NCBI GenBank assembly: GCA_003255065.1
Contig: QAOA01001289.1
Location: 181,188-245,187, forward strand
Reading direction: 5' to 3'
DNA from: Cercis canadensis
Taxonomy: Eukaryota > Streptophyta > Magnoliopsida > Fabales > Fabaceae
DNA length: 64,000 bases
A model generated the notes under the pieces. That model saw nothing but the letters and a program-made list of their open reading frames with translations. It was not told where the DNA came from and did no database searches. Shown here one piece after another: positions 20,681 to 30,512 of this stretch (its first letter is position 1; each line of letters opens with the position of its first letter). A program made the position numbers and the translations under genes.

Positions 20681-23600
20681 TCAATTTAGTCCCATACTAC
20701 ATGTTGTCCTCCATACCATATCTCTTGGTAAAGATTTGGTAAAAGGATCAGCCAAATTATTTGCAGATTTCACATAGAGAAGTGAAATGGTACCACTTGA
20801 TATCAATTCTCTAATATAATCATGCCTTAGACTAATATGTCTTGACTTTCCATTATACATGTTATTGAAAGCACAAGACATTGTAGCCTCACTATCACAG
20901 TGTATGGAAACAGGTGGCATTGGTTGTGGCCACAACTCAATTTCAAACAACATGTTTCTTAACCACTCAGCTTCCTTACCTGCAGCAGCCAAAGCAATAA
21001 ACTCTGCCTCCATGGTTGAATGGGAATGGCAGGTTTGTTTCTTAGATGCCCAACATATTGCACCCCCAGCTAGTGTAAATATCCAACCTGTAGTTGCGAT
21101 ACTTTCACCAACTCTTGTTATCCAGCTTGCATCTGAATAACCTTCTAGTACAGCAGGAAAATCTGTATAAGATAACTTTAGGTTTGCAGTACTTTTCAGG
21201 TATCCAAATACCCTTCCAACTGCTTCCCAATGTTCTGTACTAGGACTACTTGTAAATCTTGACAATTTGCATACAGCAAAAGCAATATCTGGTCTTGTAC
21301 AATGCATTGCATACATTAAGCTTCCTATAGCACTGGCATATTTCAATTGTTCTATAGGTCTACCACTATTTTTCACAAGTTTTACACTAGTATCATATGG
21401 AGTACTGTATTCTTTAATTTTGAGATGACCAAAGTTGCTCAAAATTTTCTCTATGTAATGAGTTTGACTTAAAGTAAACCCATGATCATGCTTAGTAACT
21501 TTGATACCCAAAATTGTATCAACCTCATTAAGATCTTTCATCTTAAATTTAGAGGTTAGAAACTTTTTAGTTTCATTTATACCATGCATGTTGGTACCAA
21601 AGATAAGCATATCATCTACATAGAGGCTAACTATTACTCCATAATCTTTAGTAAACTTGGAATAAATACATTTATCAGCAGTATTATGTCTAAACCCAAA
21701 AGACAAAATTGCTGAATCAAATTTTTCATGCCATTGTTTAGGAGCTTGTTTAAGACCATACAAAGATTTTACAAGCTTGCACACCTTGTGTTCATTTCCA
21801 GGAAGAACAAAACCTTCAGGTTGTTGCATGTAAACTTCTTCCTTTAAATCACCATTTAAAAATGCTGTTTTAACATCCATTTGATGTATATGCAATTTAT
21901 GTATAGATGCCAAAGCAAAAAGAACTCTGATGGATGTTATTCTAGCAACTGGAGCATAGGTATCAAAATAATCTAGATCTTTCTTTTGAGTAAAACCTTT
22001 TGCAACTAGTCTTGCTTTAAAGGTTTGCAATGTACCATCAGAATTATATTTCCTCCTGAAAACCCATTTGTTACCAATGGGCTTTGAGCCAGGTGGTAAG
22101 TCAACTAAGACCCAAGTATTATTAGACATTATTGAGTCCATTTCATCATTCACAGCTTCTTTCCAGAATGCTGAATCTCTAGAAGACATTGCTTCTTCAA
22201 AAGTTTTGGGCTCACTTTCAATGTTTAATAATATCTTCACCTTTTTACAAATCCGATTCCTACTACCTTCTACCAAGAAAGTAATAAAATCAGGATCAAG
22301 GCTTTTCTCTTTTCTTGGCCTTTGACTTCTTCTTGGTTCAGATGGTTCATTCACAAGTTTTCTCTTACCTATAGCAAGAGAATTAAAATTATCAAAACTA
22401 TTTTGATCCTGTGAATTTTGTGGTTCATGCATACCACTTTCAGGTTCATGCACAATTTGATCTAACATGAATTTTTCTTCAAAAAATTCAACATGAATAG
22501 ATTCCACTATAACATTAGACTCTAAATTTAGAAGTCTATATGCTTTAGAATTTTGTGCATAACCAACAAAAACACTTTTAATTCCTCTTGGCCCTAATTT
22601 GGTTCTTTGAGAATCAGGAAGTCTATAGAATGCAATACACCCCCACACTTTAAAATAATTCAGATTTGGTTTCCTTCCATTCCAAATTTCATATGGTGAA
22701 ATATGTGTTTTCTTGGAAGGAACTTTGTTATGAATGTGACATGCAGTAAGTAAAGCTTCACCCCACAAGTTATATGGTAACTTAGCATTTAAAAGCATAG
22801 CATTTACCATATCAACTAGGGTCCTATTTTTCCTTTCTGCTAGTCCATTCTGCTGGGGTGTAAAAGGGGCGGTTTTCTGATGGATTATTCCATTTTCTTC
22901 ACAGAATTTATCAAATTCTGTAGAGAAATATTCTCCACCTCTATCACTCCGAATTATTTTAATTTTTCTTTCCTTTTGATTCTCTACCACAGATTTAAAT
23001 TCCTTAAATCTTTCAAAGGCCTCATCTTTTGTTCTCAATAGATATACATATAAAAACCGAGAACAATCATCTATAAATGTAATGAAATACCTTTTTCCTC
23101 CTCTGGTTAATTTACCATTTAATTCACAAATATCAGAATGAATCAAATCTAAGATTTGTGTATCACGCTCTACTTTAGGAAAAGGTTTTCTTGTTATTTT
23201 TGCTTCAACACAAATTTCACATTTATCTTTATGAACATGCTTGCAATCAATATAATCATGAGTTGACATATATTTTATCATATGATAATTTAAATGTCCT
23301 AATCTAGCATGCCATAAAGAAGAAGAATCAATGTAAGCAGAAACAACGTTTATTTCATTCACACTTAACTTAAACATGCCATCAAGGGAGTATCCCTTTC
23401 CTACAAACAGTCCACTCTTGGACATTACAATTTTGTCTGACTCTAGGACAATCTTAAAACCCTTCTTACAAAGCAAACTTGCAGAAACTAAGTTTCTTTT
23501 AACATCAGGAACATGATGAACATTGACAAGGGTAAGTTTCTGCCCAGAAGTGAAATTCAGTACAACAGACCCTTTGCCATGTACTTTAACACGCTGGTGA

Positions 23601-24697
23601 TTACCCATTAGAATTTCATCTTGTTCCTCCAACTTATGGTAAGTTTTGAAGCAAGTCTTGTTATTGCTGACATGAATTGTTGCACCCGAATCAAGGAACC
23701 AATCTGTATTACTTGATGCAGCAGCCATGTTTAACTCAGTCACCATTCCAATCTGAATGTTGGAAACCATTGCAACAAGTTCTTTTACTTCATCTTCCAA
23801 CAAGTTGGCTAGTTTGGCCTTTTCAGAAGTATTTTCTTTCTTCTTTTCATAATTCTTGAATCTACATTCCTTGATGTAGTGTCCTTTCTTTCCACAGTGA
23901 AAGCAGACCTTGTTCTTTTTGTTTTTCTTTGATCCACCATTTTTCTGGACTTTAAGTTTGTCCTGATTCTTCCCTCCAGACTTGTTTCCGGATTTGTTGT
24001 TTCCAGAATTACCTGTTATTGCATTCACTTGCTGCGAATTTTCTTTTGGATTCACATTTATTTTCATAAACTTTTCATCTCTAACACGAGTTTCACACTC
24101 AATCTGTAAATGAGTTTGAAACTGTTCAAGAGTGAAATTATCAGGTGAATGCAACACTTTCTTTCTGTACCCATTCCAAGAAGGAGGCAATTTGGACAAA
24201 ATTGCTCCTATCTGAAGAGTATCAGGAATTGAGATCTCCAAATCTCTTAATCTGGAAACTAAAATTTGTAGTTCATGGACTTGATCCATGACTGGCATGT
24301 TATCAGACATTTTGAAATCAAAATAATTCAAAGCAAGAAATTTGTCAGTACCTCTCTTTTCGCTTTGATATTTGACTTCCAATGCATTCCAGATGTCTTT
24401 TGGTGAAGTCAGATTGGAGTAGAGATCATAGAGACGATCCGTAAGGGTATTCAAAATGTGGCCACGACACACCAATTCATCTTCCTCACGTTTCTGCCTC
24501 TGGTTCCTTACTTGATCCGAATCTTCAGCAGTTGGTGCAGCAATGGGTGGCAGATTCGGGTCCAGGATATAAAACACCTTCAGGGTTGTGAGTAAGAACT
24601 TCATCTTGTCTTTCCACCTTGTGAAATTCGTTCCATCAAACTGGTTGAGTTTCACAGAATCTTGCAACTTTACAGCAGAAGTAGTAACAGCCTCCAT
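20681..24697 (-). CDS. Copia2 Gag-Pol polyprotein (1338 aa), intact
   Basis: I place the start at 24697 (MEAVTTSAVKLQ), 20 bases inside the LTR edge; the open frame extends upstream into the LTR. Domains by residue: UBN2 Gag (about 10-230); CCHC knuckle CFHCGKKGHYIKEC (265-278); aspartic protease WFLDSGATIH with DSG at 336-338; GAG-pre HARLGH (463-468); integrase with IHSD (D522), SDRGGEY (D585) and NGLAERK (E621); RT with YVDD at 1026-1029; RNase H with SDASW (D1189), MEAEF (E1230) and HCDSE (D1268). No stop or frameshift occurs and all catalytic residues are present. The product would form virus-like particles and make and integrate cDNA. Confidence 0.95.
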   Translation of the reverse strand: MEAVTTSAVKLQDSVKLNQFDGTNFTRWKDKMKFLLTTLKVFYILDPNLPPIAAPTAEDSDQVRNQRQKREEDELVCRGHILNTLTDRLYDLYSNLTSPKDIWNALEVKYQSEKRGTDKFLALNYFDFKMSDNMPVMDQVHELQILVSRLRDLEISIPDTLQIGAILSKLPPSWNGYRKKVLHSPDNFTLEQFQTHLQIECETRVRDEKFMKINVNPKENSQQVNAITGNSGNNKSGNKSGGKNQDKLKVQKNGGSKKNKKNKVCFHCGKKGHYIKECRFKNYEKKKENTSEKAKLANLLEDEVKELVAMVSNIQIGMVTELNMAAASSNTDWFLDSGATIHVSNNKTCFKTYHKLEEQDEILMGNHQRVKVHGKGSVVLNFTSGQKLTLVNVHHVPDVKRNLVSASLLCKKGFKIVLESDKIVMSKSGLFVGKGYSLDGMFKLSVNEINVVSAYIDSSSLWHARLGHLNYHMIKYMSTHDYIDCKHVHKDKCEICVEAKITRKPFPKVERDTQILDLIHSDICELNGKLTRGGKRYFITFIDDCSRFLYVYLLRTKDEAFERFKEFKSVVENQKERKIKIIRSDRGGEYFSTEFDKFCEENGIIHQKTAPFTPQQNGLAERKNRTLVDMVNAMLLNAKLPYNLWGEALLTACHIHNKVPSKKTHISPYEIWNGRKPNLNYFKVWGCIAFYRLPDSQRTKLGPRGIKSVFVGYAQNSKAYRLLNLESNVIVESIHVEFFEEKFMLDQIVHEPESGMHEPQNSQDQNSFDNFNSLAIGKRKLVNEPSEPRRSQRPRKEKSLDPDFITFLVEGSRNRICKKVKILLNIESEPKTFEEAMSSRDSAFWKEAVNDEMDSIMSNNTWVLVDLPPGSKPIGNKWVFRRKYNSDGTLQTFKARLVAKGFTQKKDLDYFDTYAPVARITSIRVLFALASIHKLHIHQMDVKTAFLNGDLKEEVYMQQPEGFVLPGNEHKVCKLVKSLYGLKQAPKQWHEKFDSAILSFGFRHNTADKCIYSKFTKDYGVIVSLYVDDMLIFGTNMHGINETKKFLTSKFKMKDLNEVDTILGIKVTKHDHGFTLSQTHYIEKILSNFGHLKIKEYSTPYDTSVKLVKNSGRPIEQLKYASAIGSLMYAMHCTRPDIAFAVCKLSRFTSSPSTEHWEAVGRVFGYLKSTANLKLSYTDFPAVLEGYSDASWITRVGESIATTGWIFTLAGGAICWASKKQTCHSHSTMEAEFIALAAAGKEAEWLRNMLFEIELWPQPMPPVSIHCDSEATMSCAFNNMYNGKSRHISLRHDYIRELISSGTISLLYVKSANNLADPFTKSLPRDMVWRTTCSMGLN

Positions 24698-24717
24698 TAC
24701 GGTTATTACACTCAAAT

Positions 24718-25360
24718 TGTTTGAAAAACGATAATGGAGACTAACTAGGTTGGCTTTGAGGCGTGAACAATTACACTGTCTTGAGTGTGATATTGCTTCT
24801 CTATAAAAGCAAGTTACCCCAGGATACAACAAAGCCCTCAAAAAACTCTCAATGGAAAAGTGAATTCTAATGCATTAGGGTGTTCCCTTTTATAGAGTTG
24901 AAAAGACACGAATGAACAAATATAATTGGTCAGAAATTAACAGACATAATTGTCTATTCGGAATAGTCACAATTGTCTGTTCGGAATAGTCACAACAGTC
25001 TGTTCAAAACAGACACAATTGTCTATTCGAGTTTATTCATCTGAACCTGTTAATTTAATTAACTACCATCCGAATCGGGTAAAACCGACCCGACCCGGTC
25101 CGATCCAGATATTAAAACCAATGTTAAAATATTTGTCAAATCGATCAAGGCCCAAGATGCCCCAAGTGCCCAAGTGTCAATCAAAGACCAATAATGGACT
25201 TTGTCTTGCTAGGCTATTTGGGCTTGTCAAATGGGCTTGTGCCCATTTAACTAAAGTTACTTTATAACTTTAGTTTGCATTTATAAGGTCTTTTACATAC
25301 TCTAAGTTAACCAATGTGGGACTTGGTTAATTATTAATATATTTACAAACTATTTCAACA
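24718..25360 (-). repeat. Copia2 5' LTR
   Basis: 643-bp partner of 19482-20124, with promoter elements at 24885-24897 (TATA, CTCTATAAAAGGG on the minus strand) and repeats at 24946-25037. Confidence 0.95.
24946..25037 (-). promoter_or_regulatory. Four 23-bp tandem repeats upstream of the LTR TATA box
   Basis: Units such as ACAATTGTCTGTTCGGAA plus TAGTC repeat four times at a 23-base period, with increasing divergence toward the fourth. The same array is at 19710-19801 in the other LTR. In transcription sense it lies about 50-150 bases upstream of CTCTATAAAAGGG, the position of tandem enhancer boxes in other plant copia LTRs. Confidence 0.7.
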
Positions 25361-25365
25361 GGAAC

Positions 25366-25650
25366 ACCCAACTCTTCAATGACACTATCCGCCACATAAA
25401 CTTTTGGAAGCAAGGGGTTGCCTTTCTCAAATTCTAGTCTCACCAAATTCGCAGCAATGAGGTCCACTTTGGGGCGTGGTGGGGGTGCAACTCTACCACC
25501 CATTAACTTCTCCCTGAAAGAGGGAATTTTATGGGGACTCTCACACTCAGCAGGAGCTGTATGGTGCAATAGCCTAGTCCCTCCACCATTCGGCAGTCTA
25601 CCTAACAGCAAGGGAGCATGGTGGGCAAGGGAAGGGAACTCAGGATTCAT
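25366..25650 (-). pseudogene. LINE ORF1 N-terminus
   Basis: The minus frame starts MNPEFPSLAHHAPLLLG and runs through MGGRVAPPPRPKVDLIAAN and LPKVYVADSVIEELGVP up to the Copia2 TSD. It continues in sense at 19476 (WEDAMIVKLL). The basic, Pro-rich N-terminus before DUF4283 is usual for plant LINE ORF1. The ATG at 25650 is the first in frame. Confidence 0.8.
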
Positions 25651-25679
25651 GTCACTTTCTAGCTAGAGGTTTCTCTCTC

Positions 25680-25859
25680 GGACTTGGATCTGGTCATGTT
25701 ACTTGAGTCATGTCGTTTAGATCTGAGCCGTCTATTTCATTAAAGTTCATCTCAACCATTAAAACACATTAACATTTAATAGTTGAGATGAATTTTAATG
25801 AAATGGACGGCTCAGATATGAGCAACATGACTCAAGTGACATGATCGGATCCAAATCCT
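25680..25859. repeat. 180-bp imperfect foldback repeat at the LINE 5' end
   Basis: The arms 25680-25766 and 25779-25859 are inverted copies (shared blocks ACTTGAGTCATGT, ATCTGAGCCGTC, ATTTCATTAAA, TTCATCTCAA). It lies between the ORF1 ATG and the right TSD of the LINE. It may be a MITE or a structured 5' UTR. Confidence 0.75.
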
Positions 25860-25876
25860 TCTCTCTACATCTTACT

Positions 25877-26332
25877 AAAATATCACTATATAGTGAATAT
25901 TTTTCTCTATCCTTGTCTACACACCATCTTAATGTAAACAATCATTTGCTTATATTTGCATTAATTTTACCATATTATGCTAGTACACATGTGAGATTAC
26001 ATGTACTTTAATGAGTGCTTTACTTTTTTCCTATTAAGTATAAAAATTACACCATACTAGCATAAATTGTTTGTAGACACATTGTATAATAGGATTTAAT
26101 CTCTCTATAGTAATATAAACGGCAAGATAGAGAGATAACTTATTAGACCATACACTTTTACTCGCATAGGGTCTATTAGTAGACAGTTAGTAAGTAACCT
26201 ACATCTATACATTAGTACAGTGCCTAAAACCCTAACTACATCTTTTTTTGGTAATAAACTACATCTACTTCTCTTTACTAGTACTAGTATTAATTTAATA
26301 TATCTCATCATAAACTCTAACATGGAGACATA
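25877..26332. other. Unassigned DNA between LINE and Athila element
   Basis: AT-rich, with no supportable gene. GTCTACACACCATCTTA (25915-25931) repeats the sequence at 7254-7270 on the other side of the LINE. Confidence 0.5.
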
Positions 26333-27814
26333 TGATGTTTCTAAAGTATACAATTAAATTAATACTATAATCACTCTAGGCAACTGTACCTATCGTTTTG
26401 TAGAATAACTCAATTGAGTACGAATATCATTCCCACGAGGACTATAGCTATTAGTATTAATTCTTTTTCTATTATCTAATCTCATATTTATGGCTAAATT
26501 AATGAACTACTTAATTAAACTAATAAAAACGAGACAATAAACAATAGCAATGAACTCTAAAGTTTTATCAATTCAATAGACAGACCTATATAAGAATCCC
26601 CCTAGAATCTAGCTTTGTACTTTCGACCTTAACTCAAAGCTCACTAATTCTTTACTTAGACTGATGGAAATTCCTAAATTATGCCTTATTATTTCTCAAG
26701 CAATATGACAACTATTCCTAAGTTGATTGATTAAAATCTCTTCCTAATCAACATCCCTAGGAATGCATTAGTTTACATTTTGTGAATTCCCAGTTAACCC
26801 CAATAAGAAGACTTATGTGATCCTATCTCTAGGATTCCATGCAAATCTTATTTCCTACAAGTGATCTACTCAATTTATGATGTCTCAATCTATAAACTAA
26901 AATCTAGTATTAAATTAATGGCATGCTTTATTAATTCAACACAAATAATAATCATAGACAATTCTAAGAAATGAACGATATAATTCTTTATTGCATTAAA
27001 GGTAAAAGAGTACAACTTCGACTCTAGGGCTCATCCTATCTAGACCTTTACAATTTAGTTCATAATGATAAAAAAAAAAAAAAAAACTGTATAAAAAGAA
27101 TACATAGAAGAAAGGATAGAATCAGAAAAACTCATTCTCATGAATTCTTTCAAAGGTTCATTCTATCTTGTTCCTCTCCAAGCCTTAAAAGTATGATTGC
27201 TGTCCTTGTTTCTGATGTCAAAAGATTATCCATTTCCTTCCCCTTTAAGGTTCATATATATATACTATTCCAAATTTAAGGGTTTAGCCTTCAATAGCTC
27301 AATCACGGCCTAGACACAGGCTGTGTTTACTTATGGGATTGGGTGTGTCACTTAAGTTGACTTTCTGGACTTCAAACACGACCTCAAACACGGCCGTGTC
27401 TTTTCTGTTTCAGGCCGTGTTCATCTCAACATGGCCCGTGCTTATATAGCTAAGAGCGTGTTCATCTCAGGGTTGTCTCTAACTGACTAACACGACGTCC
27501 AACACGGGCATGTTCTTCACAATCATGGTCATGTTCTTCAGTAAGCTTGAGCAAGGACTTCTGGAAGCTAGACACAGGCCCACACATGGCCATGTGTAGA
27601 GTTGTGTCCTTTGTCTGCACTTCAGACTCTACTGATTTCTCCGCACTTTGCTCTAGAAATATCCTAAAATCCTTCCTTTTGCTTGACCAACAAAAGAAAC
27701 ACCTGATAACACAAATACATGAATTAAGTACCATGTTTAAAGCAAATTTACTCAATTGTGGGTGAGAATGCATAAACAAAGCATGAAACTAATAGCTGAA
27801 ATAAGCAAATATCA
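26333..27814 (-). repeat. Athila 3' LTR
   Basis: 1482 bp, pairs with 35707-37189. It contains a field of palindromic CACGGCCGTGT-like motifs (27365-27600) also present in the partner. Confidence 0.9.
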
Positions 27815-27831
27815 AATCCCCCCACACTTAA
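27815..27831 (-). promoter_or_regulatory. Athila polypurine tract, duplicated at 28585-28602
   Basis: Minus strand TTAAGTGTGGGGGGATTT abuts the 3' LTR. The identical 18-mer (plus strand AAATCCCCCCACACTTAA) occurs again 771 bases inside the element at 28585-28602, and both are followed by a TTGTCCTCAAG-type block. Confidence 0.75.
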
Positions 27832-28844
27832 GCATTTGCTTGTCCTCAAGCAATTCAAATCAAAACAAATCTCTCAATAAGCTCTATCCCTGGGAAAACA
27901 GTTCAATTCAAAAAATGTTTATGCTAGGTACTTTACGCTAAACAGCTACATTATTCAGTTCCTATGCTCAGCTCATGAATCCAGTCATTGAACCACAGAT
28001 TTGCCTTAGCCCACCCTTCGGTATCTGGACAGAATTACCTTGTGCTTATTATTATGTTCTCAACATGACAAAGATTTTTTTTTTCTGCTAAGAACTCCAG
28101 TGTGTTATTACTTTTTTTCTTTTTCTTGCATAGTTTCGAGGTCCTAGGATGTGGTATCCGGTCATTGTCTGAGACCCACATTCAACTAGTTATGCTTCAT
28201 TGGCATGTTCATACCATTCTCCAGTTTCAGGCACAGAAGGTAAAGGAGCAGTGCCCCACTATGCTCATATCAGCTACTCAACTTTATTCAATTTTGTCAT
28301 TGTTTTTTTTTCAAGCACAGGGTATTCAAATTAGATACTTTAAGGCTAACTAGGACAAGGATGTATTTCAATGTTCCAGGTCCACTGAATCCAAGTGGTT
28401 ACCTCATAATGCAGCTAAATAAAGGTAAGGTATTAAGCAAAGATTATTTAAACCAGAAAGTAACATATACCCAGAAATATCATCTTAAGAGCAAAATGTT
28501 CCACTTTAAAATACTCAGGATCTTATAAACTTTATCAAGTTAAAGCACAAGCCAAATCATGTTAAAGCAGTTAAAGCACAGGCCAAATCCCCCCACACTT
28601 AAATAGTACATTGTCCTCAAGGTAAATGATGAAAACAAAGGAAAGATACTCCCTTGGTGAAGAGGTTCCTGATGCTAAACTGGTTATGTTGATGGCCCTG
28701 TGATGCTGAAGTTGAGGCTACAACGAGAACTATACAACTAGAAATAATGTTAAAAGGTCTAGAACTATAAAATGTAGACTTAAACACTGGACTAAGTGAT
28801 GTCAAAAGTAAATTGCAAAGAGAAATAAATAAAGACAAACTACT

Positions 28845-30392
28845 CCCTAGGTGGCTCTCCAAAATGCTCAAAGTGTGGTGCAGAAGCAGGTTTGGTTTGT
28901 TGTGCATTCGGAGACGCAAGAGGTGGTGCACGGGATGAAGTGAGTGAAGGGCGAATTGGTTCGATCGAAGGTGATGGGTCCGCATCGTCTGCCGAATCCT
29001 AGAAGATAGGAAGGCTAGGCGGTTGGGGAGGCTGAAGTCCTATAAAGTCCCACATCATCTATAAGGTGGACTGCATCCACTGATGATGCGCTCGCTTATA
29101 GGACATCCACTGGTGTAGATGTCGCTGCTCCTTACGGTTCTCCACGATGATGCAGTTGATTCGGGCCCGTGTCCTATCAACCTCGACTTCTATGTGGCTC
29201 AGCTGCCATTCTATGATAGTTGGTTTCTAGTCCTCCTCCTCAGCGGATGTGAATTGGAAGCCGATAAAAGGTTGTGAAGATTAAGGTGATGATGTGCTCG
29301 GCCCCGTTGTTGATGGTTCCTTGGGAGTGCTTGTTGGTGGTTCCTCAGCTTGGGGTTCCTTAGGGGCATCCATGCAAGGTCCCTCTGCTGGTGGACTCTC
29401 GAGGACCGCTAGTGGTGGAGCATCGACTAAGGCAAGATAGGTACCCTGTGTGTTTTTGCGGCGCTTTACCATCCCCATTGCCTTCAATGTATCCATTCCC
29501 AGGGGCATAGGTCGGTAGGCTACAGTGAGCGTAGACTCGTCACCCAAGACATTAAGGTGACGAGCCTGTCAGGTGATCACGAATCTACCACTGATAGCCT
29601 CGAAGTTGTCCCGCTACATGTAACCCCTAACGAGTTGAATGAAGGCGTATCCAAGGTGGCAGTGTTTCTGCTCACGTATGCACCGGAGAACAGGTATTTC
29701 TTGCTTACAACTCCAGTGCTCTCCCTCCTTGCAGTCAAAGAGTGGACTCGAAGCTTGTGAATGTAGTGAAGAGCCGGTGAATGAAGGGTAGAGGCTTTAG
29801 ACCTCTTGGCCTCATAAGTGGCTTCCATGCTGACTTCCTTCCAGTAGTCCCTAAGCTCTGTGTTAGGGAAGATCCAGTCTAGGTCGTAGGAGTCATAAAC
29901 GAACCCTTGCTCAGAGAGCCTAGCTACCTCAATGAACTCTTGCAGGCTCATGCTTTGCATGAAGGAGCCAAGACATAATCTAATAGTGTCTGGCTCATGC
30001 CACGTGGCAGTGGAGGTAGTAAATGTTGTGTTGATTTCCACCGTGGTGAGGAATTCCAGAGTGAGCTCTCTGTATACCGACTCCTGTAGCTCAAACACAC
30101 TGCTTCATTGACTGAAACTGAGGAGGTGTCGGACCTCTTGTTCAAGACCCAGCTCTTGTAATACTAGCCAGATTGGGTAGCGGCTACGTTCAAATGGCTT
30201 TGTAGAAAGTTTAGCTAGCCGCTCCCTATGCTTAGCCCCTTGCAGTTTGAGGAAGGGGTGAAAGGAGGTGTCAGTGGCCCTAGATCTCTTCTTTTTGGGA
30301 GATGGAGAAGGCGACTCTTGAGGGATCGTCCGCTTATTTCGTGGTTGCAACTTCTCATGGTGCGGCTGAGAATCATTTGTGCATTTAGTCAT
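28845..30392 (-). pseudogene. Athila extra 3' ORF (plant transposon protein type), broken
   Basis: From 30392 (MTKCTNDSQPHHEKLQ) the protein has a basic stretch KKKRSR (likely NLS) and KPFERSRYPIWL. After a shift near 30105 it continues with FELQESVYRELTLEFLTTVE, DWIFPNTELRDYW and HKLRVHSLTARRES, then MPLGMDTLKAMGMVKRRK (29547-29281) and a Pro/Glu-rich tail reaching 28845. This architecture matches the putative plant transposon protein domain found as an additional ORF in Athila/Tat elements. Its position, between integrase and 3' LTR, is that of env-like ORFs, but I see no membrane segments. Its role is unknown. At least three frame breaks are present. Confidence 0.7.
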
Positions 30393-30512
30393 GATGTTTG
30401 CTTGTAAATGCATAGAAAAATAAACCATGGGAATCTCAAGGAGAATCCTAAAAAATTGAACTTGCACCACATATAAATGAATGAATAAAATGGTCAATGA
30501 TGAGAAACACAA

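Larger units (their letters stand above)
19482..25360 (-). mobile_element. Copia2: young, apparently complete Ty1/copia element, TSD GGAAC
   Basis: LTRs of 643 bp at 19482-20124 and 24718-25360 differ at about 6 positions by my count (about 99% identical). The perfect 5-bp TSD GGAAC lies at 19477-19481 and 25361-25365. A single uninterrupted polyprotein and a PPT are present. The target is LINE ORF1, whose codons rejoin as LGVP/WED across the TSD. With an assumed grass-type rate of 1.3e-8 substitutions per site per year this would be about 0.4 million years old. It is the best candidate in the window for a mobile-competent element. Confidence 0.96.
7293..25865 (-). mobile_element. L1-like LINE with RNase H, split by three later insertions
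   Basis: Read on the minus strand, the element starts near 25865 and ends in a poly(A) tail (poly(T), 7292-7300). It is flanked by TACATCTTACT at 7282-7292 and 25866-25876. Removing Copia1, MULE1 and Copia2 with one TSD copy each leaves roughly 6 kb. That is full length for a plant L1 with ORF1 (DUF4283 plus zinc knuckle) and ORF2 (APE endonuclease, RT, zf-RVT, RNase H). The protein frames resume across each insertion, which proves the nesting order. ORF1 and ORF2 have several frameshifts and stops, so the copy is dead. Confidence 0.88.

Noticed and set aside
24946..25037. CRISPR-like array of four 23-bp repeats
   Set aside because: The repeats are contiguous without spacers, lie in an LTR, and the DNA is from a plant.
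29557..29760. Plus-strand 67-codon frame opposite the Athila extra ORF
   Set aside because: It is the shadow of the minus-strand ORF, which has the recognisable protein.
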